From NCBI GenBank assembly GCA_963714325.1, contig CAVQOB010000008.1, positions 372,001-436,000 on the forward strand: a stretch of DNA of 64,000 nucleotides, given 5' to 3'. Below the pieces are notes generated by a model. That model was not told the DNA's origin and ran no database searches. It saw nothing but the letters and a program-made list of their open reading frames with translations. Made by a program: the position numbers and the translations under genes. This DNA comes from CAVQOB01 sp963714325. GTDB taxonomy: Bacteria; Pseudomonadota; Alphaproteobacteria; Rhizobiales; Hyphomicrobiaceae. Below, piece by piece: positions 39,712-48,564 of this stretch; position 1 is the first letter of the stretch, and every line of letters starts with the position of its first letter.

Positions 39712-39918
39712 GCGGCGTCTCCTGTTGGGTTTGCATCGCCACAGCGAAGCAGGAGAACCGAAAGGAATAAAGCCCAATGATTTCGCGAAATTGCGCGTGG
39801 ACAGTGCTGGACTGAAATGGACACTGCGGGTCCACCGCCGCCCGGTGCACAGCGCGTGTGACATCGCTCTTATACTTCGTTGCCATCGCACATGACCCTT
39901 CTTGCACCCAGTGCGAGA

Positions 39919-40230
39919 TCACCACTCGGCGGAGTTCGGATCGAGGTCTTCGAGGCTGGCGCTCTTGTGGAAGATAAAGTGGGCGCGCAGCTCCGTCTCG
40001 GTGAAGTCGTAGAGCACCATGAATGGCGTGTCCGTGATCGGATAGACGCGCAGGGCGAACCTTCGGTCCGGTCGCTTGGCCTTGGGATGCCGGCTGAGAA
40101 ACACCTCCAGGGTGTGATCGACCTGCGCCAGCTTCTGTTCGACGACCGCAGTGCCGAAACGTTCGATGCCCTGGTCGAGCAGGTCTTTCAGCTGCGCCAC
40201 ATACGTGCGAGACCGGACGACGCGTCTCAT
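39919..40230 (-). CDS. RelE/ParE-family toxin
   Basis: 103 residues: MRRVVRSRTYVAQLKDLLDQG, a helical hairpin start, then RFALRVYPITDTPFMVLYDFTE, the central beta-sheet of RelE/ParE toxins. Its start overlaps the upstream gene by 4 nt (ATGA), the usual antitoxin-toxin arrangement. ParE-like proteins poison gyrase and RelE-like ones cut mRNA; which applies cannot be told. Its likely role is stabilising the integrated element. Confidence 0.82.
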   Translation of the reverse strand: MRRVVRSRTYVAQLKDLLDQGIERFGTAVVEQKLAQVDHTLEVFLSRHPKAKRPDRRFALRVYPITDTPFMVLYDFTETELRAHFIFHKSASLEDLDPNSAEW

Positions 40231-40490
40231 GCCGATTTCGGAAGCTTCGAGCGCCGCTGCGAGAGGAATGCGTCCATCTCCGCGCGGTACTCCTCCTGCG
40301 AGACGACGCGGCCGGCCTTGAAATCCTCTTTCGACTGCTCGATCAGTGCCAGCTCGCGCGCGGTCAACGCCCGCGGGAGATCGCCGTCGGCCGCTATATC
40401 GTCGACGATAGCGGCAACCGCTTGCACGCGCTCATCGTCCAGCGACGACAGCTTGGCGTTGATGGCAGCAATGGCTTGGGCTCGGGTCAT
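40227..40490 (-). CDS. Antitoxin of a ParDE/RelBE-like pair
   Basis: 87 residues, acidic and helical: TRAQAIAAINAKLSSLDDER at the front and SKEDFKAGRVVSQEEYRAEMD near the C-terminus, the latter typical of antitoxins that wrap the toxin. It is directly upstream of and overlapping the toxin gene. Antitoxins of this type usually repress their own operon. Confidence 0.78.
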   Translation of the reverse strand: MTRAQAIAAINAKLSSLDDERVQAVAAIVDDIAADGDLPRALTARELALIEQSKEDFKAGRVVSQEEYRAEMDAFLSQRRSKLPKSA

Positions 40491-40586
40491 TAGGTTCTCA
40501 TAGCATTATTTCTAACGGTTGTCAGTTGCGGTTTTGGGGAACGCAAGGGAATACGTCCCACATTCCTCGGCAAAACCAGCCTGAAA

Positions 40587-41357
40587 TCACGCCGAGCCAC
40601 CGCGAAGAATCTGGACCATATCGCGTTGAATGGTGGCGACCGATGGCAATTCGCTTTCGGGAAACTCATGTCGTGCGAGGTTCCACGCCTCGAAAGCCAG
40701 TTGCTTTTTCTGCCAATCGGGATGATCGCGTGCCAAGTCGCGGACGAGTTGCGCGACGCGCGGCCACGATGGTTTCTGCGGCCGGCCTCGCGGTTCGAGC
40801 GCCGCATGGGCTGGTGCGCTTTGGCCAGTCAGACGGCCATCGGAGAGCGGTTCGCTCCCGTCGCATGGCGACGAGGTGGATTGCCGCACCGCCAGCCATT
40901 CGGACAGGCGCGACGTCTTCACGAGAAGCATTTCCAGTTCGCGGCGGCCGATCTCCGGATAGTCGCGGAAGGGAATGCTTGCAAGCGTGGTGTAGGGCAA
41001 CTCGTCGTCATGATCTGGATCGCCATAATCGAACAAGCGTTCCCAATCGCTGCGCTTGCCGGGCAGCGCGTTTGCGCACATCAGCACACTCGCGATGGTG
41101 CTGCGGTTCACGGCGTAGAGCGCTCGGGGGATGACCGCCATCACTGCGACCGTCGGCGGCAGCGTGCAGCGCGGCACTGCAATCTCCATGTGTAGACCCG
41201 CGTTCTCGCGGGTCAAATCGCCGGTGAAGATCGCACGCTTGAACTCATCCATCATATCATCAGGCGTTAGGGCGACGTGGTCATGGCTGATCAGTTCGGC
41301 GGCGCGGCCAAGTCGCAGTAGGCCATCGTCGCGCGCTGTGTGGTCATGCAGGGTCAT
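40587..41357 (-). CDS. Conserved integrative-element protein of unknown function
   Basis: 256 residues. The N-terminus DDGLLRLGRAAELISHDHVAL with FKRAIFTGDL recurs, degenerate, at 16780-17103, so this is a conserved backbone gene of this element family. The middle holds TLASIPFRDYPEIGRRELEMLLVK. The C-terminal WPRVAQLVRDLARDHPDWQKK and FPESELPSVATIQRDM look like a DNA-binding helical domain. The 3' end lies 14 nt downstream of the integrase stop, so the pair is likely cotranscribed. The function is not known to me. Confidence 0.75.
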   Translation of the reverse strand: MTLHDHTARDDGLLRLGRAAELISHDHVALTPDDMMDEFKRAIFTGDLTRENAGLHMEIAVPRCTLPPTVAVMAVIPRALYAVNRSTIASVLMCANALPGKRSDWERLFDYGDPDHDDELPYTTLASIPFRDYPEIGRRELEMLLVKTSRLSEWLAVRQSTSSPCDGSEPLSDGRLTGQSAPAHAALEPRGRPQKPSWPRVAQLVRDLARDHPDWQKKQLAFEAWNLARHEFPESELPSVATIQRDMVQILRGGSA

Positions 41358-42597
41358 GAGTGCGTTCTCCTTCGAGCGGGTGTTTCAGATTGAGGTCGGT
41401 GTCTTTGGGACGTTGTTTTGCAGCGCTGCCGTCGCAGTAGGTCGCCCAGGCGTCCATCAACGCGCGCCGCTTCTTTAGGAGATCACCCCGCCGGTAAGCG
41501 GCTTCGACCTTGTTTGCGATGGTGTGGGCGAGTGCCTTTTCGACGACGAAATTCGGAAAGTGGGTTTCCTCGGCCGCCCAGTCGCGGAACGACGAGCGGA
41601 ATCCATGCGTGGTGATCGCCAACTCCATCCGCCGCAACGTCATCAAGAACACCATATTGGACAGCGGCTTTCCAGGACGCGGACTTGGGAACACAAAGCC
41701 CGTGTCGCCGGTCAACGCCTTAAAGTTTGTCAAGATCGCTTGCGCGCGCTTTGAGAGCGGCACGACGTGTGTCTCATGCCCTTTCATGCGCACGGCGGGG
41801 ATCGTCCAGGTGGCAGCAGCCAGGTCGATCTCGTCCCAGGTCGCCAACAGCACCTCGTTCGTCCGGCAGGCCGTCAGGATCAGGAATTCGAAGGCAAGCA
41901 ACGTCGGATTGGCAATGGAACCTTGACGCAGCGTCGCCATGAAGGCGGGGACCTGAGCATAGGGCAATGCCGCAAAGTGCACACCGCGATCGGATTGTTT
42001 CGGCAGCGCGCGCTCGACGCCTTCGACCGGATTAACGCCGCGCAGCCCGTAGGCGACACGCGCCCAATCGAACACCGTGCGCATCCGCTGGCGGACGCGG
42101 CGCGCCGTCTCGGCCTTGGTCAGCCATATCGGTGTCAACACACTGAGCACATCGGCGGTTTCGATCCGATCGATCGGCCGATCGCCAATTATTGGGAACG
42201 CATAGGTCTCCAGCGTCGTCAGCCACGCCGCGGCATGTTTCTTATTCTTCCAACTGGCGACCGTTTCGGCATGGACCTTTTGCGCGGCCATTTTGAAGGT
42301 TGGCGCTGTGGCGCGGCGCAACCGCCGCTCGGCGACGGGGTCGCCGCCATCGCGGGCCATCCGGCGCATGTCGGTTGCGGCCTCACGCGCGGTCACCAGT
42401 GGCACCAATCGCGCGCTGCCAAGACCGATGTCGCGGCGGCGGCCCTGCACCATGATCCGCAGCAGCCAGCGCCGTGCTCCCGACGGGTCGACAACGAGGT
42501 AGAGTCCATGGCCATCCGCATAGCGGCCGGGCTTGGCCAACTGGCGAACCGCGACGGCGGTGAGGGAACTTTTGTACGCTGGGCGACGATGGGCCAT
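41344..42597 (-). CDS. int: Tyrosine site-specific integrase, P4 type
   Basis: 417 residues. The N-terminus (ADGHGLYLVVDPSGARRWLLR) is the arm-binding domain of P4-like integrases (DUF4102), followed by a SAM-like core-binding domain. The catalytic residues are present: Arg in LTACRTNEVLLATWDEI, Lys in the GHETHVVPL region, the H-G-F-R box in THGFRSSFRDWAAE, and the nucleophile Tyr in VEAAYRRGDLLKKR. The gene begins about 220 nt from the right attachment repeat, the usual position. It integrates elements at tRNA 3' ends in most relatives, matching the repeat sequence here. Confidence 0.93.
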   Translation of the reverse strand: MAHRRPAYKSSLTAVAVRQLAKPGRYADGHGLYLVVDPSGARRWLLRIMVQGRRRDIGLGSARLVPLVTAREAATDMRRMARDGGDPVAERRLRRATAPTFKMAAQKVHAETVASWKNKKHAAAWLTTLETYAFPIIGDRPIDRIETADVLSVLTPIWLTKAETARRVRQRMRTVFDWARVAYGLRGVNPVEGVERALPKQSDRGVHFAALPYAQVPAFMATLRQGSIANPTLLAFEFLILTACRTNEVLLATWDEIDLAAATWTIPAVRMKGHETHVVPLSKRAQAILTNFKALTGDTGFVFPSPRPGKPLSNMVFLMTLRRMELAITTHGFRSSFRDWAAEETHFPNFVVEKALAHTIANKVEAAYRRGDLLKKRRALMDAWATYCDGSAAKQRPKDTDLNLKHPLEGERTHDPA

Positions 42598-42795
42598 GGA
42601 CTATTCCCCCGGCCTGGAATTCGAACTCGACACCCCGGTCTCTACCCCACAGTTTACCCCACACAAAAACTGGGCTGGAGCCGGATGTCGTAAGCCGGAT
42701 TTGATCAGCATAGCGACGGAATATGGTAATTGTATGAATAATATCAATGCGTTGGTGGACAGCCTCGGACAATCTCGGACGACACCCTTTTCCAT

Positions 42796-42819
42796 GTTCG
42801 AATCCTATCGTCTCCGCCA
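42796..42819 (+). other. Right direct repeat, putative attachment site (tRNA 3'-end fragment)
   Basis: GTTCGAATCC followed by TATCGTCTCCGCCA reads like the T-loop, acceptor strand and CCA of a tRNA, probably serine-type. The upstream bases do not form a T-stem, D-arm or matching 5' acceptor strand, so only the 3' end is here. The last 14 nt recur at 21070-21083 in the same orientation. This is the expected product of integrase recombination into a tRNA gene. Confidence 0.7.
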
Positions 42820-43149
42820 AACGTTCAAAATTCATGAATGATTTCAATAGGTTGAGAGCGCGCTCAGAATTATCCCCAATTCCTTGTTGAATTGATTGCC
42901 ATACCGCATGATGGGAAAACACGTGATGCGGCGACGCGGGCATTCCGACGCCGGACTGACGCTTGCAAAACAAACCAAATGACAGCATCAACGAGAAAGC
43001 CGCCGCACTGGTTCAGAGTGCGACGGCTGATTTCAGTCGTGAAAACCAAGCCGCTTGCGCGGTCGGCATTCGAACAGTACAGCGTTCTAGTCTCGCGTCA
43101 ACCAACGACCGACTATCGCTGTGCGGCCTTCAACAGAAGGCATTTCATC

Positions 43150-44022
43150 ATGTCCAGTGAAGACCAGAAGCCAATCGAAATTCGTGGCCAGCGCATCTCA
43201 ACAGATGCAGCCGGGAATGTCTGCCTCAACGATCTTTGGTCGGTGGCCAAGTCGCCAGAGAACAAGCGCGCAAGAGACTGGTCGAGGGGAAAGCGCGTGC
43301 AGTCTCTCCAAAGTGCCCTTGAGCTTCGAATTGTGGAAATTCTCCACAAATCAACGAAAGATGTCGCGGGTTCAACGGTCTACGTCGCCGGGCGAGGAGC
43401 CAAGGCAAAGACATATGCGCATCCCGTTCTAGCTCTTGATTATGCGGAGTATCTTGACCCCGGAATTGGCGTTGCTGTTCGTGAAGTTTTCCTACGGTAC
43501 AAGCAGGGCGACGTTTCGCTTGCTGTCGAGATTATGGAAGGCATCACCGCTCAGGCCGAATACGATGCTGAGCGTGTGAAGCTCCGCGATCTGGTGAAGG
43601 AGCACAACAAGCAATCGGTCGGCGTGGCCAAAGACGTTGGGGTCACGAATTTCGAGGCTTACAACGGGGCTGGATTGTTTGGGCTTTACCAGATGACCAG
43701 GGCGCAGCTTCTCAAACACAAGGGGTTGCCGCCCGACGCAAATCATCTCGACCACGCCAACCATGAGGAATTGGCAGCGAACTACTTCAAAGCAACGCAG
43801 GCCATGGCGAAGATCAAGCGCGAGGGCATTACCGGCCAGAAAGCAGCCGGGGCAGCGCACGCGCAGGTGGCCGATGTGACACGCCAAGCAATCGCTGCCG
43901 TTGGCGGCACAATGCCAGAAGACGAAGCCGCGCTCGAAAACATCAAGGAAGCTCGAAAGCGGCTGAAAAATTCCGAACCGCCCGCGCCCAAGAAGCTGCC
44001 GACGATGCCGCCAAAGAAGTAA
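43150..44022 (+). CDS. KilA-N / DinD-like phage-derived protein
   Basis: 290 residues from ATG 43150, which has AGAAGG upstream. The N-terminal part (NVCLNDLWSVAKSPENKRARDW, GRGAKAKTYAHPVLALDYAEYL) is a KilA-N DNA-binding domain. The C-terminal part (LFGLYQMTRAQLLKHKGL, NHEELAANYFKATQAMAKI, AAVGGTMPED) matches the DinD-type domain of DNA-damage-inducible protein D. Such proteins occur in prophages and defence-rich islands. A longer frame to 42892 exists but has no homology-like content. It lies just outside the right attachment repeat, in a scar region. Confidence 0.8.
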   Translation: MSSEDQKPIEIRGQRISTDAAGNVCLNDLWSVAKSPENKRARDWSRGKRVQSLQSALELRIVEILHKSTKDVAGSTVYVAGRGAKAKTYAHPVLALDYAEYLDPGIGVAVREVFLRYKQGDVSLAVEIMEGITAQAEYDAERVKLRDLVKEHNKQSVGVAKDVGVTNFEAYNGAGLFGLYQMTRAQLLKHKGLPPDANHLDHANHEELAANYFKATQAMAKIKREGITGQKAAGAAHAQVADVTRQAIAAVGGTMPEDEAALENIKEARKRLKNSEPPAPKKLPTMPPKK

Positions 44023-44094
44023 GTTGAACACCCATGACTGCCAGCGGCGGGCTTTCTGCCTACTGCTGGCAGTCGCTTTGGTTGCGCAAATTGT

Positions 44095-44385
44095 TCACGC
44101 CACCAAACGCTCCGCCATCTCCCGCCGCGTAAACAAGTCGCCGCTGATCTTCGGCTGTCGTGGCTGGCGACGTGGCGGCTTGCGCTTTGGTGGCAGCGTC
44201 AAAGGTGGTGGCGCGAGCGCTGGGGCTGGCGTGGTTGGCGACGTTGACCACGTAACGGCGTTCCAAAGTCTAAGCACGTTCATTGCCTCTTGCGCGTCAC
44301 GGGCAACAGCAACGATTGCACCGGCTGCAACAAGTTCGGCGTGCATGAGCTTCTGCGCTGGCGAGACGACGCCCAGCGGATCATC
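44095..44385 (-). pseudogene. C-terminal fragment of a VRR-NUC-like nuclease
   Basis: On the minus strand GVVSPAQKLMHAELVAAGA, IVAVARDAQEAMNVL and LRLWNAV resemble the C-terminal helices of phage and plasmid VRR-NUC endonucleases (SPAQ..WHAEL..AG..VAVA). A Pro-rich tail ends in FTRREMAERLVA. The catalytic core is missing because the sequence changes at about 44365-44385 into the opposite-strand xylulokinase fragment, so this is a truncated remnant. Confidence 0.5.
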
Positions 44386-44865
44386 GGGACAGCGTCCGCG
44401 CCGTTGACGGCGCGGCGCCCGCATCCCGGATGGTCGGAGCAGGACCCGCAAACCTGGCTCGACGCGGTGTTCGCGACGTTCGGCGCTCTGCGTGCCGCGC
44501 ATCCAGCCGCGTTTGCCAGTGTGCGCTCCATCGGCCTCTCCGGCCAGATGCACGGCGCGACGTTGCTCGACGCAAATGATCGGCCGCTGCGCCCGTGCAT
44601 CCTGTGGAACGATGACCGGGCCGCCGCCGAATGCAGCGAACTCGAGGTCGCCGTGCCCCTGTCGCGCAGCATCACCGGCAATCTGGCGATGCCCGGCTTC
44701 ACCGCGCCGAAACTTGCCTGGGTCGCCAAGCACGAGCCAGCCGGGTTCGCAGCCACCCGACGCGTGCTGCTGCCAAAAGCCTATGTGCGCCGAGCGTTGA
44801 CGGGTGAGGCGATCGACGACATGTCGGACGCAGCGGGTACACTGTGGCTCGATGTGGCCAAGCGC
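44365..44865 (+). pseudogene. xylB: Xylulokinase fragment lacking both ends
   Basis: DAQRIIGTASAPLTARRPHPGW, SIGLSGQMHGATLLDAND, PLRPCILWNDDRAA, GNLAMPGFTAPKLAWVAKHE and LPKAYVRRALTGE are characteristic of xylulokinase residues about 20-190. The N-terminal phosphate-loop DLGTS motif and the whole C-terminal half are absent. The upstream DNA belongs to a VRR-NUC-like fragment on the other strand, the downstream DNA to an AlpA fragment. It cannot be an active kinase. It is probably a chromosomal gene cut by element insertions. Confidence 0.82.
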
Positions 44866-44930
44866 ATCCGTTGGCGGACAGCCGGCCCGGCACCGGCGGT
44901 TGGCGGACAATTCCCGGTTCCGCGGTTGGC

Positions 44931-45080
44931 CGTCTGAAGGTCAGCGACTGCTGGACGCGAGCAGCCATCTACAAATACTTGGCGCCCGGCCAGGTCCCGC
45001 CCCAGCGCCATCTGGGGTCGGGGCGGATCGCGTGGCGCGCCGCAGCCGTGCGCGCATGGATCAACAATCGGCCGGAGTAG
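44931..45080 (+). pseudogene. AlpA-family fragment
   Basis: RLKVSDCWTRAAIYKYLAPG followed by QRHLGSGRIAWRAAAVRAWI closely resembles the AlpA at 20690-20932, with damage in the recognition helix (SDCWTRAA against GLSRAT). The N-terminus is lost and the frame runs out of the xylulokinase remnant. The sequence after its stop (GGCCGGAGTAGGT) is also shared with the region after the 20690 gene. It marks the end of another element remnant. Confidence 0.65.
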
Positions 45081-45242
45081 GTCGATTGTCCCCCGTCCGA
45101 AATCCGATCCAGACACCGGCACTCGATTGACATTTTTACGGCACTGACCGAGCATTTGGAGGCTGTGATGCGTCATGAAAAGCAACGTCGGAGCGACCAT
45201 CAGCGGCAGCACTGGTGTTGACGACCAACCTTTGAGCACTCG

Positions 45243-46289
45243 ATGGCGACACGCACAAAAATCGCACTGATTGGACTTGGCATGGCGGTCACTCCCCATG
45301 CACGCGGCCTCGTCGATCTCGCCGATAGAGTGGATGTCGCCTACGCTTTCAGTCCGAGCGAAACACGACGCAAGCGCTTTTCAGAACGCTTTAGGTTTCC
45401 ACTTTGCGATTCACTCGATACGATCCTCAATGACCGAGGTGTGGACGCTGTTTGTGTTTTGACGCCGGCGAATACTCATCTTGAGATTGTGCGGCGCTGC
45501 GCGGCAGCGGGCAAACACATTCTGCTTGAGAAGCCGGTGGAGATCACGACCGAGCGCGCCACCGAACTGGTCGCCGTCTGTCGCAATGCCGGCGTTAAAC
45601 TTGGCATTGTCCTGCAGCACAGGTTTCGCCCTGCCGGAATGAAACTTGCGGCGCTGCTCCAGTCGGGAGACCTTGGTGATATTGTCGGCTGCTCAACGGT
45701 CATCCGACTTTGGCGACCACAAAGTTACTATGATGAGCCGGGACGTGGATCGATGGCGCGCGACGGCGGCGGTGTGCTGATCTCGCAAGGCATTCACACG
45801 CTGGACTTGATGTTGAGCCTCGCTGGCCGCATTGACGAAGTCTCAGGGTACGCGACAACGTCGTCCATCCATCGGATGGAAACCGAGGACAAGGTCTGTG
45901 CAGCGGCACGCTTTGCCAACGGCGCGCTTGGAACGATTGACGCCACAACGGCATGCTATCCAGGCTTTCCTGAGCGGATCGAATTGATTTGCCGGGCCGC
46001 CACGGCTGTGCTGGCCGGGACGTCGCTTGAGGTCTACTACCAAGATGGGCGCCGAACCAGTATCGCGCCTGACCAAAGTGCTGGCGGTACCGGTGCTGAC
46101 CCGATGGCGTTTCCACATGACTATCACCGCGCCGTGATGGCCGATTTCATCGACGCAATATCCACCAACGGGGAGCCACGCGTGACCGGAGAGGAAGCAC
46201 TGCGCGTGCACCGGCTTATCGATGCTTTGATCGCCGCTGGCGCTTCGGGCGCAAAGGCGCACGTGGCATCTGACACGACGGAGCGCTGA
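45243..46289 (+). CDS. Gfo/Idh/MocA-family oxidoreductase
   Basis: 348 residues. The N-terminal Rossmann fold (KIALIGLGMAVTPHARGL) binds NAD(P). ILLEKPVEI near residue 95 carries the EKP catalytic lysine. The C-terminal GFO domain includes GGGVLISQGIHTLDLML. Such enzymes oxidise hydroxyls of sugars, inositols or their derivatives. It is the first gene of a plus-strand operon, with the second oxidoreductase 5 nt downstream and a TRAP transporter next, so its substrate is probably imported by that system. Confidence 0.9.
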   Translation: MATRTKIALIGLGMAVTPHARGLVDLADRVDVAYAFSPSETRRKRFSERFRFPLCDSLDTILNDRGVDAVCVLTPANTHLEIVRRCAAAGKHILLEKPVEITTERATELVAVCRNAGVKLGIVLQHRFRPAGMKLAALLQSGDLGDIVGCSTVIRLWRPQSYYDEPGRGSMARDGGGVLISQGIHTLDLMLSLAGRIDEVSGYATTSSIHRMETEDKVCAAARFANGALGTIDATTACYPGFPERIELICRAATAVLAGTSLEVYYQDGRRTSIAPDQSAGGTGADPMAFPHDYHRAVMADFIDAISTNGEPRVTGEEALRVHRLIDALIAAGASGAKAHVASDTTER

Positions 46290-46294
46290 CCGAT

Positions 46295-47323
46295 ATGATC
46301 CGCTTTGCAGCCATCGGTCTCGACCACCGTCATATCTATCATCTTGTCGATGGACTGCTGGCGGCTGGTGCCACAGGTGTCGGATACTGCCCGGAAACGT
46401 CCGATCCACGCGTACTCGATGGCTTCCGTGATAGGTTCCCCTCGCTTCCTGCCGTTGAGAGGCAACGGTTGCTGGCGGACCCGAGGATCGATGTGATCTG
46501 TTGCGCCGCGATCCCGCGCGATCGAGCTGGCATCGCCATTGAGGCCATGCGCCGCGGCAAGGACGTCATCGTCGATAAGCCCGGCATCACGACCGCCGCC
46601 GATCTTGCCGCCGTCGAAGCGTGCGTCGCCGAAACCCACCGCATATTTTCGATTTGTTTTTCTGAACGGTTTGTCGTTCCCGCGACGGAAGTCGCGAGCA
46701 GGTTGATCGCTGATGGCGAGATCGGAAGGGTCATACAGACCGTCGGCTTAGGCCCGCATCGCTTGAACCGCGCAATTCGGCCAACGTGGTTCTTCGAGCC
46801 GGAGTCGTGCGGCGGTATTCTTGTCGATATTGCGTCCCATCAGGTCGATCAGTTCTTGTTTTTTACAGGATCGACTGATGCCGAGATCGTCGCCAGCTCC
46901 GTGGCAAACCACGCCACGCCTGATATTCCGCAGTTCGATGACTTCGGAGAGATACTCTTACGGAGTTCGCATGCCTCAGGCTACGTTCGCGTCGACTGGT
47001 ATACGCCAGACGGCCTGCCAACCTGGGGCGACGGCAGGCTTGTTATCCTTGGCACCGAAGGTTTCATCGAGCTTCGCAAATACGTCGATATCGCTGGTCG
47101 CTCAGGCTCGGATCATGTGTTTGTGTCGAACAAGAGCGGGACTCGCTACATCGATGCCGCGCGGGAGCCATTGACCTACTTCAACCGAATACTCGGCGAT
47201 GTTCGCGATCGCACTGAAATCGCGATGTCGCAACGCCATGTCTTCGCGGTAACCCGGCTTTCACTCGAAGCCCAACGCCGCGCCCAACGCATTCCCGCAA
47301 ATGCACGAACGCCCCAGCAATGA
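46295..47323 (+). CDS. Second Gfo/Idh/MocA-family oxidoreductase
   Basis: 342 residues. It has a shorter Rossmann start (IRFAAIGLDHRHIYHLVDGL). VIVDKPGITT holds the catalytic lysine as DKP in place of EKP, and CGGILVDIASHQVDQFLFF is in the C-terminal domain. Paired oxidoreductases of this family often act in succession on one substrate. The start is 5 nt after the previous stop, so the genes are cotranscribed. The frame is intact. Confidence 0.88.
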   Translation: MIRFAAIGLDHRHIYHLVDGLLAAGATGVGYCPETSDPRVLDGFRDRFPSLPAVERQRLLADPRIDVICCAAIPRDRAGIAIEAMRRGKDVIVDKPGITTAADLAAVEACVAETHRIFSICFSERFVVPATEVASRLIADGEIGRVIQTVGLGPHRLNRAIRPTWFFEPESCGGILVDIASHQVDQFLFFTGSTDAEIVASSVANHATPDIPQFDDFGEILLRSSHASGYVRVDWYTPDGLPTWGDGRLVILGTEGFIELRKYVDIAGRSGSDHVFVSNKSGTRYIDAAREPLTYFNRILGDVRDRTEIAMSQRHVFAVTRLSLEAQRRAQRIPANARTPQQ

Positions 47324-47451
47324 TGCTATCCCTGTATCCCGGCCTGGATCACGGGACTTTACATCATCAAGCTTCGGCCCCATCCTCACGCAATCGCAAA
47401 ACAACCGCCTTTCAACACTTGCGACCGAACGTGAACAGATAGGGGAAACCT

Positions 47452-48486
47452 ATGAGCCATCGGCAATCCGTAAGTCGGCAGCATGATCGTCGTGCCATTT
47501 TGAAAGGGACTATTACGGCGATTGTCGGCGGCGTCTATGCGCCGCATATAGCCCGCGCGCAGCAGAAGTTCGTCTGCCGAATGGGCCATTCGGAGGCGAT
47601 CGGTTCGCCGCTGACGGAGGCGTTCGAGGCCTGGACCAAGGTGCTGAATGCCAAAAGTGGTGGGCGCATCGAGGCACAGCATTTTCCAGCCAGCCAGCTT
47701 GGGAGTTACTCCCAGAACATCGAACAGAACCGGCTCGGCACCATTCAGGTCAGTACAGGCGGCCCGGATACAGAAGAGGTCGTCGCGCCAGAAATCGCAG
47801 CCACAGGCGGCGCGCCAGGCTTCATCTACAAAGATGACGCACATGTCGACCGGGTTCTTCAGGGTGAGATAGGCAAAGAGATTTCCAGCATTGCGCGGGC
47901 CAAAACCGGCGTCGAATTTGTTGCCTACGGCGAAGTTGGATTCCGGCACATTCTGTCCAAACGTCCCGTACTCACGCTTGCAGACGCCAAAGGCCTCAAG
48001 ATCCGAACGCCCGAGGTCAAGCTGTGGGTCGATTTCTGGAAGATGTTGGGGGCTAGTCCCACGCCGCTGCCTTATGCCGAGCAATACAGTGCGCTGTCCA
48101 CCGGACTTATCGATGCACTTGAGGCCGATGTGTTTTCGATCAAAGGTTTCAAATGGGGCGAGCAAGCGAAATACCTAACGTTGACGTCACATTGGTTCCT
48201 GCCGAAGGCGGTGCGCGTTAACGCGCGTTGGCTCAATTCACTCCCAGCCGACCTGCAGCAACTTGTCCGCACCAGCGCACTCGAGGCTTTCGCTGAGCAA
48301 CGCCGTGTCAATCGCGCCAATGCCACCAAGACGCTGGATGACCTCAAGGCATCGGGCGTTCAGGTCCAGACACTGAGCGATTCGCCCAAATGGCAAGAAA
48401 CCACAGCAAGGCTGTTCGACGAGTTCGGCGCCAAGAGTCCGGCAACCAAGGCGATGATCGACAGAATTCGAGTCCTTGCAGGTTGA
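47452..48486 (+). CDS. dctP: TRAP transporter solute-binding protein (DctP family)
   Basis: 344 residues. The N-terminus has a twin-arginine-like signal (RRAILKGTITAIVGGVYAP then ARAQ), so it is exported to the periplasm. The mature part shows GHSEAIGSPLTEAFEAWTKV, SGGRIEAQHFPASQLG and FRHILSKRPVLTLADAKGLKIRT, with the family's conserved arginine that grips an organic acid. The substrate is unknown; a sugar acid would fit the neighbours. A GGGGAA site precedes the ATG. The membrane part follows 78 nt later. Confidence 0.92.
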   Translation: MSHRQSVSRQHDRRAILKGTITAIVGGVYAPHIARAQQKFVCRMGHSEAIGSPLTEAFEAWTKVLNAKSGGRIEAQHFPASQLGSYSQNIEQNRLGTIQVSTGGPDTEEVVAPEIAATGGAPGFIYKDDAHVDRVLQGEIGKEISSIARAKTGVEFVAYGEVGFRHILSKRPVLTLADAKGLKIRTPEVKLWVDFWKMLGASPTPLPYAEQYSALSTGLIDALEADVFSIKGFKWGEQAKYLTLTSHWFLPKAVRVNARWLNSLPADLQQLVRTSALEAFAEQRRVNRANATKTLDDLKASGVQVQTLSDSPKWQETTARLFDEFGAKSPATKAMIDRIRVLAG

Positions 48487-48564
48487 CCAGGGCGTAGGTG
48501 CGCCAAAGCCCACGGGCTGCCAACAATGGCACCCAGTCAGTGCGATCCTTGAAAATGAGTCCTA

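Noticed and set aside
42605..42640. GTTCGAATTCC on the minus strand upstream of the integrase, like a tRNA T-loop
   Set aside because: No matching T-stem, acceptor stem or anticodon arm could be drawn around it.
42892..43149. An 86-codon upstream extension of the KilA-N/DinD gene
   Set aside because: No domain features, and the ATG at 43150 has a better ribosome site and begins the conserved part.
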